Shown here: positions 48,637 through 57,298 of the stretch, one piece after another
How positions within the stretch are numbered: position 1 is the stretch's first letter
How the letters are laid out: every line of letters begins with the position of its first letter
Source of the DNA: Prosthecobacter sp.
GTDB taxonomy: Bacteria > Verrucomicrobiota > Verrucomicrobiia > Verrucomicrobiales > Verrucomicrobiaceae
NCBI RefSeq assembly: GCF_034366625.1
Contig: NZ_JAXMIH010000011.1
Coordinates: 1-64,000 of the forward strand
Direction: 5' to 3'
Length of the DNA: 64,000 nucleotides
Notes under the pieces: generated by a model
Database searches by the model: none
What the model saw: only the letters and a program-made list of their open reading frames with translations
What the model was told of the DNA's origin: nothing
Program-made: the position numbers and the translations under genes

Positions 48637-49479
48637 TCACTCGAAGCCGTTCGCGCGCAGGAATTTCAGGCTCGCAGGGATCTGATCCATGGAGGTGGGG
48701 GATTCGTCCTCGATGAAGTAGTGCTGGATGCCGTTCTTGCGGGCGGCGGCGAAAATGGAGACCCAGTCCATCTGGCCGGAGCCGAGGACGACATCGTTGG
48801 CGACGTCGGTTTTGCCGGTGAGGGACCCGGTGGCGACGCCTTTTTTCAAATCCTTGAGGTGCATGAGCTTCCAGCGGCCGCTGTATTTCTCCAGCAGCTT
48901 TGCCGGGTCCTGGCCGGGGAAGACGATCCACAGCACGTCCATCTGCACAGAGACAAACTCGGGCTTGGTCTCCTGCATGAAGAGATCAAAGAGCGTGCCA
49001 TCACCGTGCGGCTCAAACTCGAAGCCATGGGCGTGGTAGAACATGGTGATGCCTTCTTTGGCGAGCGCCTCGCCTGCTTTGTTGAAGACGGCGGCGGCTT
49101 CGCGGCACTCGGCCTCGTCGAAGCTGTCCTTGTGGTTGATCCAGGCGCAGCCGGCGAACTTGATGCCGAGCGTCTTGGAGTCCTTCACCACGTTGTCGAG
49201 GTCGTTCTTGTAGCGGTCATACGGGAAGTGGCTGCTGATGGCCTTGAGGCCGCGTTGTTCGAGTTCGGCTTTGAACTGCTCGGCGCTGAGGTTGTAGGTG
49301 CCGGCGAGTTCGACCTCTTTGATGCCGAACTCCTTCACGCGGTCGAGAGTCCACGGCACGCCACGCAGCGTGAACTGGCTACGCAGGCTGTAGAGCTGCA
49401 ATCCGGCGGCGTTCGGCGCGTCAGCGGCCTGGATTTGGAAGGCGAGACCGATGGCGAGGAGAAGTGACGTGAGTTTCAT
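48637..49479 (-). CDS. Exported sugar-phosphate isomerase/epimerase-like TIM barrel
   Basis: Start at 49479 (MKLTSLLLAIGLAFQIQAADA, signal peptide) gives 280 residues; the frame further up is the rsmB coding region read in another frame. Xylose-isomerase-like (AP_endonuc_2) signs: AAGLQLYSLR, KEVELAGTYNLSAEQ, metal ligands in HAHGFEF, QMDVLW, HLKDL and YFIEDES. Exported members are common in Verrucomicrobiota, probably acting on sugars released by the secreted catabolic modules. Reaction not determinable. Confidence 0.85.
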   Translation of the reverse strand: MKLTSLLLAIGLAFQIQAADAPNAAGLQLYSLRSQFTLRGVPWTLDRVKEFGIKEVELAGTYNLSAEQFKAELEQRGLKAISSHFPYDRYKNDLDNVVKDSKTLGIKFAGCAWINHKDSFDEAECREAAAVFNKAGEALAKEGITMFYHAHGFEFEPHGDGTLFDLFMQETKPEFVSVQMDVLWIVFPGQDPAKLLEKYSGRWKLMHLKDLKKGVATGSLTGKTDVANDVVLGSGQMDWVSIFAAARKNGIQHYFIEDESPTSMDQIPASLKFLRANGFE

Positions 49480-49532
49480 GGTGGAAGGAACGGATTGTTG
49501 AAGAATGCGGCGTGGAATGTCACGCCCGAAGT

Positions 49533-50810
49533 TTAATGACGTCGGATCGCGGCGGCGAAAGCGCCGTCCATTTGATCGTCGGGCGGGAAGCTGTGGCGGA
49601 GTTTGACGGGCTCGTAGCCGGGCGTGGATTCGAGGACGCTGGCGACGAGTTGCTCGTTTTCGGCGGGTTCGATGCTGCAGGTGCTGTAAACGAGGATGCC
49701 TCCGGGTTTGAGGACGCGGAGGCAGTTGCGCAGGAGCTGTGTTTGGGTTTGCGTCTGTGCCGTGATGTCTTCGGCGGTGAGCCTCCAGCGCACATCGACA
49801 CGGCGGCGCATGACGCCGGTGTTCGAGCAAGGAACGTCGAGCAGGATGCGGTCGAAGCCGGGCTTGGCGAAGGCGGGGATTTGCGGGTCTGACCAGTCGT
49901 GCTCCTCGATGTGGGCGTTGGTGACGTGGAGGCGGTTTAGATTGCCGTCGAGACGACGCAGACGACCGGGGGAGACATCGCAGGCAATGATTTCGCCCTG
50001 GTTTTCCATGAGCTGGGCGAGCAGGGCGGTTTTGCCGCCGGGCGCGGCGCACGCATCGAGAACTCGGTGGCCCGGCTGGGGAGCAAGCAGGCGCGGGGCG
50101 ATGGCGGTGCTGGGGTCCTGCATGTACACTTTGCCCACGCTCAATTCTTCACGCGGGAGGTGGTCGCAGACGATGAAATCTTCCTGCGGCGCATCCAGGT
50201 GCGGGTAGAGGCGATTGATGCGAGCGCAGATCGGGGCGGGGACTTGATTCCACTCGCAGAGAGCAGTGGTTTTGGCTTCGCCAAAGAGGCCGAGCCAGTG
50301 CTCGATGAGCCACTTGGGGTGCGAGGTGCGGGTTTCGAGCGGCAGGCCGTCAACCATGGCCAAAAGCTCGGTGGATTCGCGGCAGGCACGACGCAGGACG
50401 GCATTGATCAGGCTGCGGGCGCGACCGGTGGCGGCCACGGTTTCGTTCACGGCGGCGTATTCGGAGACTTTGAGGATCAAAACCTGGCACAGGCCGATGC
50501 GCAGGCCCCAGCGGCTGCGGTGGTCGAGGTGCTTGTCCTCGGTGATCACGGCGATCCAATGGTCGAGCAGGGAGAGATTCCGCAGGGTGGTGAGGACGAT
50601 GTCGCGCAGGAAGGCGGCGTCAGGCAGGCTGAGGCCGTTGTCGCGCTGGATGTGATCCATGAGGTCGGCGGCGAAGCGCTCCCCGCCGGACCACTCGCCG
50701 AGGACATCCAGCGCCATGCCGCGGATGGGAACGGTCGGCTGGCGGGGACGGGAAGAGGGCGGCTGGCGGTCGGGAATCATGTCCTGCATGACTAAGTCGG
50801 GGTGGCGCAT
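49533..50810 (-). CDS. rsmB: 16S rRNA (cytosine-967-C5)-methyltransferase
   Basis: 425 residues from the ATG at 50810. The front is the NusB-like helical domain (AALDVLGEW..., VNETVAATGRARSLINAVLRR). The back is the methyltransferase with DACAAPGGKTALLAQLM for SAM and the two catalytic Cys in LDVPCSNTGVMRR and VYSTCSIEPAENEQ. It methylates C967 of 16S rRNA. First gene of the minus-strand run and divergent from the aminotransferase. In-frame alternatives upstream to 50897 are less likely because they overlap the divergent promoter. Confidence 0.92.
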   Translation of the reverse strand: MRHPDLVMQDMIPDRQPPSSRPRQPTVPIRGMALDVLGEWSGGERFAADLMDHIQRDNGLSLPDAAFLRDIVLTTLRNLSLLDHWIAVITEDKHLDHRSRWGLRIGLCQVLILKVSEYAAVNETVAATGRARSLINAVLRRACRESTELLAMVDGLPLETRTSHPKWLIEHWLGLFGEAKTTALCEWNQVPAPICARINRLYPHLDAPQEDFIVCDHLPREELSVGKVYMQDPSTAIAPRLLAPQPGHRVLDACAAPGGKTALLAQLMENQGEIIACDVSPGRLRRLDGNLNRLHVTNAHIEEHDWSDPQIPAFAKPGFDRILLDVPCSNTGVMRRRVDVRWRLTAEDITAQTQTQTQLLRNCLRVLKPGGILVYSTCSIEPAENEQLVASVLESTPGYEPVKLRHSFPPDDQMDGAFAAAIRRH

Positions 50811-50847
50811 GGCACAAGCCACGCTTCGTCTGTGGCGGGAGGATTGA

Positions 50848-50878
50848 TTGACAAACTTCCCGCGCCCTCCTTTATAGG
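50848..50878 (+). promoter_or_regulatory. Predicted sigma-70-type promoter of the aminotransferase gene
   Basis: TTGACA at 50848-50853 is a perfect -35 box; TTTATA (50871-50876, 17-bp spacer) or TATAGG (50873-50878, 19-bp spacer) is a candidate -10. The ATG follows 41-43 bp downstream. No other site in the gap to rsmB looks as good. Confidence 0.5.
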
Positions 50879-50918
50879 CGGCCCCCTGTTTTTTCACCCG
50901 CCCAACCTTCCCCAGACC

Positions 50919-52085
50919 ATGGATTTTATCGCCAAAAACATCGCCGAAGTCGCACCTTCAATGACCCTGTCCATCACCAGCCAGGCGAAGGCGCTCAAGA
51001 AGCAGGGTGTGGACGTGCTGAGCTTTGGAGCCGGTGAGCCTGATTTCGACACGCCCGCCCCGATCATCGCCGCTGCCATTGAAGCCCTGAATTCCGGCAA
51101 AACCCGCTATACCGAAAGCGCCGGCATCCTCGAACTGCGCGAGGCCATCGCCGCGAAGCTCATGGTGGATAACAACGTGCAGTATGAGGCTTCGCAGATC
51201 AGCGTGAACTGCGGCGCCAAGCACTCCTGCTACAACGCCATCCTCGCCTGCGTGAATCCGGGTGACGAAGTGATCATCCCGGCCCCTTACTGGACCAGCT
51301 ACCCGGAAATGGTGCGCCTGGTCGGCGGCATCCCGGTCATCGTTGAAACGAAGCGTGAAAACGGCTGGAAGCTCACCCCGGATGAGTTCGAGGACGCCAT
51401 GTCCCCGATGACCAAAATGATCATCCTGAACACCCCCGGCAACCCGACCGGCTCCGTGTACACCAAGGCGGAACTCACTGCGCTGGCCGAAATCGCCGTG
51501 GGCGAGGGCATCGTGATCCTGTCCGACGAAATCTACGAAAAGCTCGTCTATGCCGGCCATGAGCACGTCAGCATCGCCTCCTTGAGCAAGGAAATCTACG
51601 ACCACACCATCACCATCAACGGCTTCTCGAAGGCCTATGCGATGACCGGCTGGCGTCTCGGCTACACCGCCGCGCCGAAGAAGATCGCTGACGCCATCGA
51701 CACCATCCAGAGCCACACCACCAGCAATCCGACTACCTTTGCCCAATACGGCGCTCTGGCCGCCTTGCAGATGGATCAGCAGATCGTCAGCGACATGCGC
51801 GATGAATTCGATGTGCGCCGCCAGTACATGCTCGGTCGCCTCGGCAACATCAAGAACGTCCGCGTCGTCGAGCCGATGGGCGCCTTCTACTTCCTCGTTG
51901 ATATCGAGCCGATGCAGATCAAGAGCGTGAACTTCTGTGAGAAGCTGCTCAGCAAGCAGAAGGTCTCCGTCGTTCCGGGCCTGGCCTTCGGTGCCGAGAA
52001 CACCATCCGTTTCAGCTACGCCACCGGCCTCGATGTCATCAACGCCGGCATGGACCGCTTCGAAGAGTTCTGCTCCCAGCATTGA
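50919..52085 (+). CDS. aspC: PLP-dependent aspartate/aromatic aminotransferase (class I)
   Basis: 388 residues. Substrate/PLP segments: FGAGEPDFDTP near the front, NTPGNPTGSVY (residues 168-178 region), and the PLP Lys238 in NGFSKAYAMTGWRLGY. Start 50919 fits the family; the frame stays open upstream. It moves the amino group from aspartate (or an aromatic acid) to 2-oxoglutarate. It is followed 60 bp on by cysK, so amino-acid metabolism genes are clustered. Confidence 0.88.
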   Translation: MDFIAKNIAEVAPSMTLSITSQAKALKKQGVDVLSFGAGEPDFDTPAPIIAAAIEALNSGKTRYTESAGILELREAIAAKLMVDNNVQYEASQISVNCGAKHSCYNAILACVNPGDEVIIPAPYWTSYPEMVRLVGGIPVIVETKRENGWKLTPDEFEDAMSPMTKMIILNTPGNPTGSVYTKAELTALAEIAVGEGIVILSDEIYEKLVYAGHEHVSIASLSKEIYDHTITINGFSKAYAMTGWRLGYTAAPKKIADAIDTIQSHTTSNPTTFAQYGALAALQMDQQIVSDMRDEFDVRRQYMLGRLGNIKNVRVVEPMGAFYFLVDIEPMQIKSVNFCEKLLSKQKVSVVPGLAFGAENTIRFSYATGLDVINAGMDRFEEFCSQH

Positions 52086-52145
52086 TTTCGGAACCACCGT
52101 CAACAACGGCAAGCCATCGTCATCAACCGTCAACCGCACAAGAAC

Positions 52146-53126
52146 ATGGGCATCTACAACAACATCGTCGAAACCGTCGGCAAAACACCGCTGGTCAAAC
52201 TCAACAAAGTCACCGCCGGTCTCAACGCCACGATTGCTCTGAAGTGTGAGTTCTTCAATCCGCTCGGCAGCGTGAAGGATCGTATCGGCATGGCCATGAT
52301 CGAGGACGCTGAGAAGCGTGGCATCTTGAAGGCTGACACCGTCATCATCGAACCCACCAGCGGCAACACCGGTATCGCCCTCGCGTTTGTCGCCGCCGCC
52401 AAGGGCTACAAGCTCATCCTGACGATGCCTGAAACAATGTCGATGGAGCGCCGCACGCTGCTCGCACTGCTCGGCGCTGAACTCGTTCTCACTCCTGGTG
52501 CGCAGGGCATGAAAGGTGCCATTGCGAAGGCCACCGAACTCGTCGCCAGCACGCCAAACGCCTGGATGCCGCAGCAGTTTGAAAATCCCGCGAATCCTGC
52601 CATTCACGCCAAGACCACCGCTGAAGAACTCTGGTCCGACACCGACGGCAAGATCGACATCCTTGTCGCCGCCGTCGGCACGGGAGGCACGATCACCGGC
52701 TGCGTCGAAGTCATCAAGCCGCGCAAACCGTCCTTCACTGCCATCGCCGTCGAGCCAGAAGCCTCCCCGGTCATCAATCAGACCCTCGCCGGCCAGCCCG
52801 TGCAGCCCGGTCCGCACAAAATCCAGGGCACTGGCGCTGGTTTCGTCCCCGCCAACCTGCATTTGAAGGATAACGCCGGACATCCGCAGATCACCGAGTG
52901 CATCAAGGTCAGCAATGACGATGCCTTCGCCATGGCACGTCGTCTTGCCAAGGAGGAGGGCATCCTCGTCGGCATCAGCACCGGCGCGAACGTCTGCGCC
53001 GCCATCGAGGTCGCCAAGCGTCCCGAAAACAAGGGCAAACTCATCGTCACCATCGCCTGTTCCACCGGCGAGCGTTACCTCTCCACCGCTCTGGCCGACG
53101 AAGCTCGCGCCAAAGTGGGCGCTTAA
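52146..53126 (+). CDS. cysK: Cysteine synthase A (O-acetylserine sulfhydrylase)
   Basis: 326 residues with PLP Lys44 in [11 protein letters not shown], phosphate/substrate loop [11 protein letters not shown], glycine loop [10 protein letters not shown] and the C-terminal STGERYLS segment. It makes cysteine from O-acetylserine and sulfide. Full length and standard start. Next gene follows by 42 bp. Confidence 0.94.
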   Translation: MGIYNNIVETVGKTPLVKLNKVTAGLNATIALKCEFFNPLGSVKDRIGMAMIEDAEKRGILKADTVIIEPTSGNTGIALAFVAAAKGYKLILTMPETMSMERRTLLALLGAELVLTPGAQGMKGAIAKATELVASTPNAWMPQQFENPANPAIHAKTTAEELWSDTDGKIDILVAAVGTGGTITGCVEVIKPRKPSFTAIAVEPEASPVINQTLAGQPVQPGPHKIQGTGAGFVPANLHLKDNAGHPQITECIKVSNDDAFAMARRLAKEEGILVGISTGANVCAAIEVAKRPENKGKLIVTIACSTGERYLSTALADEARAKVGA

Positions 53127-53168
53127 ACTGTCCCGCACTCTTCTTCACGTTTCAAAGCTCCCCACCGC

Positions 53169-54092
53169 ATGTCAGCACACGATTCGCTCTCGCAGGAAGT
53201 CCCGGCCACCGGCATGGAAAAGTTCTTGGAGGACAACTTCCGCAAGCTCGTCTGGCTCTTCATCATCGCGGTGGTCGCGATCATTGCCTACGGCCTCATC
53301 CACCATCAGAGCACCCTCAAGGCCGCTGAGGCCGCCGAGGCGTTCACCGGTGCCAAAACTGTGGAGGACTGCGACCTCGTCATCTCGCGTTATGCCAGCA
53401 CGAACGCCGCCGCCAACGCGCTGCTGCTGAAGTCGGACTTGCTCTGGGAGCAGAACAAAAAAACCTCCGCCGTCGAGGTGTTGAAGGAATTCACCAGCAA
53501 GCACAGCTCGCATCCTTTGTTCGTTCACACGCTTCTCGGGCTCGGCACCAAGCTCGACTCCATGGGCGACCGCAAGGAGGCGCAGGCCATCTTTGAGCGC
53601 ATCGTGAACGAATTCGCCTCCAGCGAGACCGCTCCGCTCGCCCAAGTCCGCCTTGGCGATCTCCTCTGGGCCGACGGCAAGGCTGACGAAGCCAAAAAGG
53701 CTTACGAAGACCTCGCCGTGAAGTTTCCGGACCTCCCTGAGTTCCAGACCATCAGCCAGAATCGTCTTGGCTGGATCGCCGCCTCACTACCGACCAAGGA
53801 AGTCGATCCGCCACCGGCTCCGAAAGTGGAGGTCAAGCCTGTCCCCCCTGTTGGTGCCGCCATTCCGAAGCTCAACCTGAATGCTGCTCCTGGCGGCCTT
53901 ACTCCCACTATCACGCCTCCCGGCGCTCCTGCTGTCACAACACCTGCGGTACCTGTCGTTCCTGCGCCTCAGCCTGCAACACCGGCCCCGCGCGCTCCAA
54001 CTGCGCCAGCGCCAAGCGCTCCTCCAGCCGCAGCGATTCCTGCAGCACCTGCGCCAGCGCCGGCTGCTCCTGCAGCTCCGTCGAAGCCGTGA
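53169..54092 (+). CDS. Membrane-anchored TPR protein with Pro/Ala-rich tail
   Basis: 307 residues: cytoplasmic N-terminus (about 25), one membrane helix (VWLFIIAVVAIIAYGLI), TPR-like helices of about 160 residues (NAAANALLLKSDLLWEQNKKTSAVEVL...), then about 85 residues of Pro/Ala-rich low complexity ending before the stop. Architecture resembles YfgM/tetratricopeptide envelope proteins that hold chaperones or secretion partners, but the tail is not part of that family. Role unknown; close to cysK by 42 bp, so probably co-transcribed. Confidence 0.72.
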   Translation: MSAHDSLSQEVPATGMEKFLEDNFRKLVWLFIIAVVAIIAYGLIHHQSTLKAAEAAEAFTGAKTVEDCDLVISRYASTNAAANALLLKSDLLWEQNKKTSAVEVLKEFTSKHSSHPLFVHTLLGLGTKLDSMGDRKEAQAIFERIVNEFASSETAPLAQVRLGDLLWADGKADEAKKAYEDLAVKFPDLPEFQTISQNRLGWIAASLPTKEVDPPPAPKVEVKPVPPVGAAIPKLNLNAAPGGLTPTITPPGAPAVTTPAVPVVPAPQPATPAPRAPTAPAPSAPPAAAIPAAPAPAPAAPAAPSKP

Positions 54093-54093
54093 T

Positions 54094-54174
54094 AAGTACG
54101 ACGGACACTCTTGTCCGTCGGTTTGGGAGCGGGCGAACGCCATACATCGACGGACAAGAGTGCCCGTCGCACTT
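54094..54174. repeat. Nested palindromic repeat filling the gap between two convergent genes
   Basis: Arms 54094-54120 and 54148-54174 (27 nt, two mismatches) face each other across a 27-nt middle. Each arm also folds alone (CGACGGACA-CTCT-TGTCCGTCG). The element begins two bases after the TPR gene's stop and ends one base before the stop of the DegT gene on the other strand, so it could serve as a two-way terminator. Its half-copy is at 31433-31460. Confidence 0.82.
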
Positions 54175-55359
54175 TTAGGCCAGCCACTCCGCAATCGCCG
54201 CGATCACTTCCTGCCGCTGAGCTTCGTTCAGCTCACCATAAATCGGAATGCTCAGCACCTCGCCCGCAACACGGTGCGAGACCTCGCAGCCGCTGAGTGA
54301 GCTTGCGGGCAGGTTCGCAAAGCACTTCTGCTGATCGAGCGTGACAGGGTAGTAGATGTCACAGCCGATCTTCTTCGTCACGAGGTGATCACGCAGCGAG
54401 TCGCGTTTGCCGTCGAGCACGCGCAGCGTGAACTGGTTCCAGATGTGTGAATTGTGCGCGTAGGCGACGGGCAGCACGATCTTCGCGTTCTGCGCGGCCA
54501 GCCACGTTTCCTGGGTACTCACGCACTTGCAATGCGCCGGATCGGCCTGCACCACGCCGGGCAGTTTGGAAAGTTCGGTGATGTAGTGCGCTGCGTTGCG
54601 TTGCCGGTCGGCCGTGTATTGCGCGTAGCGCTTCACTTTCACGCTCAGCAGGGCGCATTGCAGCGTGTCCATGCGGAAATTCGCGCCGACGTAGTGATGG
54701 TAGTACTTCGGCTTGCCGCCATGCACGCGCAGCACGCGGGCGTACTCGGCCAGCGCGTCGTCATTCGTCACCAGCATGCCGCCGTCGCCGAATCCGCCGA
54801 GGTTCTTGCTCGGGAAGAAGCTGTAGGTGCCGAAGTCGCCCATGGTGCCGCTGTCACGGCCTTTGTACTTCGCGCCGATCGACTGCGCCGCGTCCTCGAC
54901 CACCTTGAGGCCGTGTTCCTTCGCCAAGGCGAGGATCGGGTCCATGTCCGCGCACTGGCCGAACAGATGCACCGGGATGATCGCCTTCGTTTTGGCGGTG
55001 ATCTTCTTCCGCGCGTCATTCACGTCCAGGTTGAAGCAGATCGGGCAGATGTCGGTGAAGACCGGCACAGCTCCCAGGCGCGAAACCGCGCCCGCCGTGG
55101 CGAAAAAGGTGAACGCGGGGCACAGCACCTCATCGCCCGGCTTGATGTCCAGCGCCATGAGCGCTAGCAGCAGCGCGTCCGTGCCGGAGGAAACCGACAG
55201 CGCATGCTTCACACCGACCATCGCCGCGATCTCCGCCTCAAACGTCTCCAGCTCCGGCCCCATGATGAACCGGCCATGCTTCAGCACCTGCGTGAAGGCG
55301 GCCTGGAGTTCGGATTCGAGCGGGTGGTTCTGGGCGTTGACGTCGAGGAGAGGGACCAT
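54175..55359 (-). CDS. DegT/DnrJ/EryC1/StrS sugar aminotransferase
   Basis: 394 residues from ATG 55359 (an upstream Met adds 16 odd residues). PLP Lys185 in FFPSKNLGGFGDGG, with VEDAAQSIGAKY before it and FNMR-like NFRMDTLQCALL after. These enzymes aminate keto-sugar nucleotides for cell-surface glycans. No sugar-nucleotide gene is adjacent, so the pathway is not visible here. Confidence 0.9.
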   Translation of the reverse strand: MVPLLDVNAQNHPLESELQAAFTQVLKHGRFIMGPELETFEAEIAAMVGVKHALSVSSGTDALLLALMALDIKPGDEVLCPAFTFFATAGAVSRLGAVPVFTDICPICFNLDVNDARKKITAKTKAIIPVHLFGQCADMDPILALAKEHGLKVVEDAAQSIGAKYKGRDSGTMGDFGTYSFFPSKNLGGFGDGGMLVTNDDALAEYARVLRVHGGKPKYYHHYVGANFRMDTLQCALLSVKVKRYAQYTADRQRNAAHYITELSKLPGVVQADPAHCKCVSTQETWLAAQNAKIVLPVAYAHNSHIWNQFTLRVLDGKRDSLRDHLVTKKIGCDIYYPVTLDQQKCFANLPASSLSGCEVSHRVAGEVLSIPIYGELNEAQRQEVIAAIAEWLA

Positions 55360-55436
55360 GGGGAATGACGAATGAATGAATGACGAATGCCGAATGTGCC
55401 AGCGCAAGCTGTGGAAACTTCTCGCGTCAGGTGATG

Positions 55437-55517
55437 GTCAAGGCTGCGCCGTCAAGGAAGGTCAAGATCGTCAAGGCGTGCGCTCCTGGACCGCTTGACC
55501 ATGCTTGAAGCCTTGAC
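55437..55517. repeat. Cluster of GTCAAG words in the argS-degT gap
   Basis: GTCAAG occurs four times forward and its complement CTTGAC twice within about 80 bp between the two minus-strand genes. Spacing is irregular, so it is not a simple tandem repeat. Upstream at 55363-55397 the words GAATGA and GAATG also recur. No function can be assigned. Confidence 0.5.
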
Positions 55518-55520
55518 GGA

Positions 55521-57230
55521 CTACATCCGCTCCGTCGTCTGGATGCCCAGCAAGCCGAGTCCTGTCTTCAACACGCGGCTGGTGGCTTCGCAGAGCGTGA
55601 GACGCGTGTTGCGCACGGCTCCTTCGGCACGCAGCACGTTGCAGGCCTCGTAGAAGCTGTGGTAGGTGTCCGCCAGCTCGTAAAGGTAGCTGGCAAGAAG
55701 GTTCGGGCGGAAGTCGAGCAGCACGTCGTGCGTGATTTCGGCGAGCTGGGCCAGTTTGAGGGCCAGGGCGCGCTCGGCAGGCTCCGTGATCGTTAATTCA
55801 GGCGTGAGGGCGATCTCACCATCCAGCTTGCGGAAGATGCTCTTGGTGCGGACGTAGGCGTTGATGAGATAGGGCGCGGTGTTGCCTTGCAGCGCGAGCA
55901 TTTTGTCCCAACTGAATTTGTAGTCGGTCATGCGATGCTGGCTCAGCTCAGCGTATTTCACGGCTCCAGTGCCGATGACTTCGGCGATCTGGATTTTCTC
56001 CAAATCGGTAAGCCCCTCGCGTTCGGCGACAACGGCGGCGGCGCGTTCGATGGCCTCGTCGAGCACTTCGAGCAGGCCCACGCTTTCGCCTGACCGGGTT
56101 TTGAACATCTTGCCGTCCTGGCCGAGGATGCTGCCAAAGGCGACGTGCTGCATGCGCGTGGTCTGGCCACGTTTTTTGGCGACCTGGAAAAGCTGGCGGA
56201 AGTGCAACTCCTGCGGCGCACCGACGACATACCAGATTTCATCGGCCTTCCACTCGTCGATGCGGTGATCAATCGTCGCGAGGTCGGTGGTGGCATACAA
56301 GAAGCCGCCGTCGCTCTTGCGGATGAGGCAGGGCTTGTCGGCGAGTTCTGGTACGTCGCGGAAGAACACGCAGGTGGCACCATCGCTGATCTCGGCGATG
56401 CCGCTGGTGAGCAGATGCTCGACAAGCGGCGCGAGCTTGTCGTTGTAGGCGCTCTCACCGAGGTAGTGGTCGAAGTGAATGTCGAGCTTGCCGTAAATCT
56501 GGCGCAACTGCTCCAGCGACAGCGCCACGCAGCGCGTCCAGATCTCCATGTTGTCGGGATCGCCCTGCTGGAGTTTTACCAACTCGGTGCGGCAAGTGGT
56601 CAGCACGGCCTCGTCGGCTTTCGTCTGCGCATTCACGTTCTTATAAACCCGCACGAGTTCTTGGATCGGGTCTTTGTCGAGCGCCTCATGATTGAGGATG
56701 GTCTTCCAGCCATGCAGGATCATGCCAAACTGCGTGCCCCAGTCACCGATATGGTTGTCGGTGATAACGTGGTGGCCGATGAAGCGGGCAATGCGTGCCA
56801 GCGAGTCGCCGATGAAGGTGCTGCGAATGTGGCCGACATGCATCGGCTTGGCGATGTTCGGCGCGGAGAAGTCCACGACGATAGTCTTCGATTTTTCGAC
56901 CTGCGGCACGCCGACATTGTCATCCTTGACGATCACGGCAAGCCGTTGCGCCAGCGCCGCTGCGCTGAGCGTGAAATTGAGGAAACCGGGGCCGTCCACG
57001 GTGATTTTCTCACACAGATCATCCACCTGAAGCGCCGCTTTGATCTGCTCGGCGAGAGCACGGGGATTGGTTTTGAGCTGCTTGGCCAGCGTCATCGCCG
57101 CATTGCTCTGGTAGTCGCCGTAGCGGGTATCAGAAGCAATAACGACAGAGACGGCAAAACCTTCCGGAAGCTGGATGCCAGCGGCGGTGAAGGCGGCTTG
57201 GAGACGGGACGTGAGCAGGGCGCGGAACAT
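55521..57230 (-). CDS. argS: Arginyl-tRNA synthetase
   Basis: 569 residues, normal length for class I ArgRS. HIGH-type motif HVGHIRST at 131-138, KMSKS-like GKMFKTRSGE, and the C-terminal DALR anticodon-binding domain (ALKLAQLAEITHDVLLDFRPNLLASYLYELADTYHSFYEAC, start and end given in part). Charges tRNA-Arg. Standard single copy, monocistronic on the minus strand. Confidence 0.95.
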   Translation of the reverse strand: MFRALLTSRLQAAFTAAGIQLPEGFAVSVVIASDTRYGDYQSNAAMTLAKQLKTNPRALAEQIKAALQVDDLCEKITVDGPGFLNFTLSAAALAQRLAVIVKDDNVGVPQVEKSKTIVVDFSAPNIAKPMHVGHIRSTFIGDSLARIARFIGHHVITDNHIGDWGTQFGMILHGWKTILNHEALDKDPIQELVRVYKNVNAQTKADEAVLTTCRTELVKLQQGDPDNMEIWTRCVALSLEQLRQIYGKLDIHFDHYLGESAYNDKLAPLVEHLLTSGIAEISDGATCVFFRDVPELADKPCLIRKSDGGFLYATTDLATIDHRIDEWKADEIWYVVGAPQELHFRQLFQVAKKRGQTTRMQHVAFGSILGQDGKMFKTRSGESVGLLEVLDEAIERAAAVVAEREGLTDLEKIQIAEVIGTGAVKYAELSQHRMTDYKFSWDKMLALQGNTAPYLINAYVRTKSIFRKLDGEIALTPELTITEPAERALALKLAQLAEITHDVLLDFRPNLLASYLYELADTYHSFYEACNVLRAEGAVRNTRLTLCEATSRVLKTGLGLLGIQTTERM

Positions 57231-57298
57231 GGAGAAACGCGCCCATAGTATGAAGTGGTGATCAGTTCAATGACGAACACCACATCGTGCTGTCAGGC

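Noticed and set aside
50958-53138. Very long minus-strand open frame (726 residues) opposite the aminotransferase and cysK
   Set aside because: It is the complement of two clear genes; Gly/Asp/Val/Leu-rich with no motif. G+C-rich codons keep the opposite frame free of stops.
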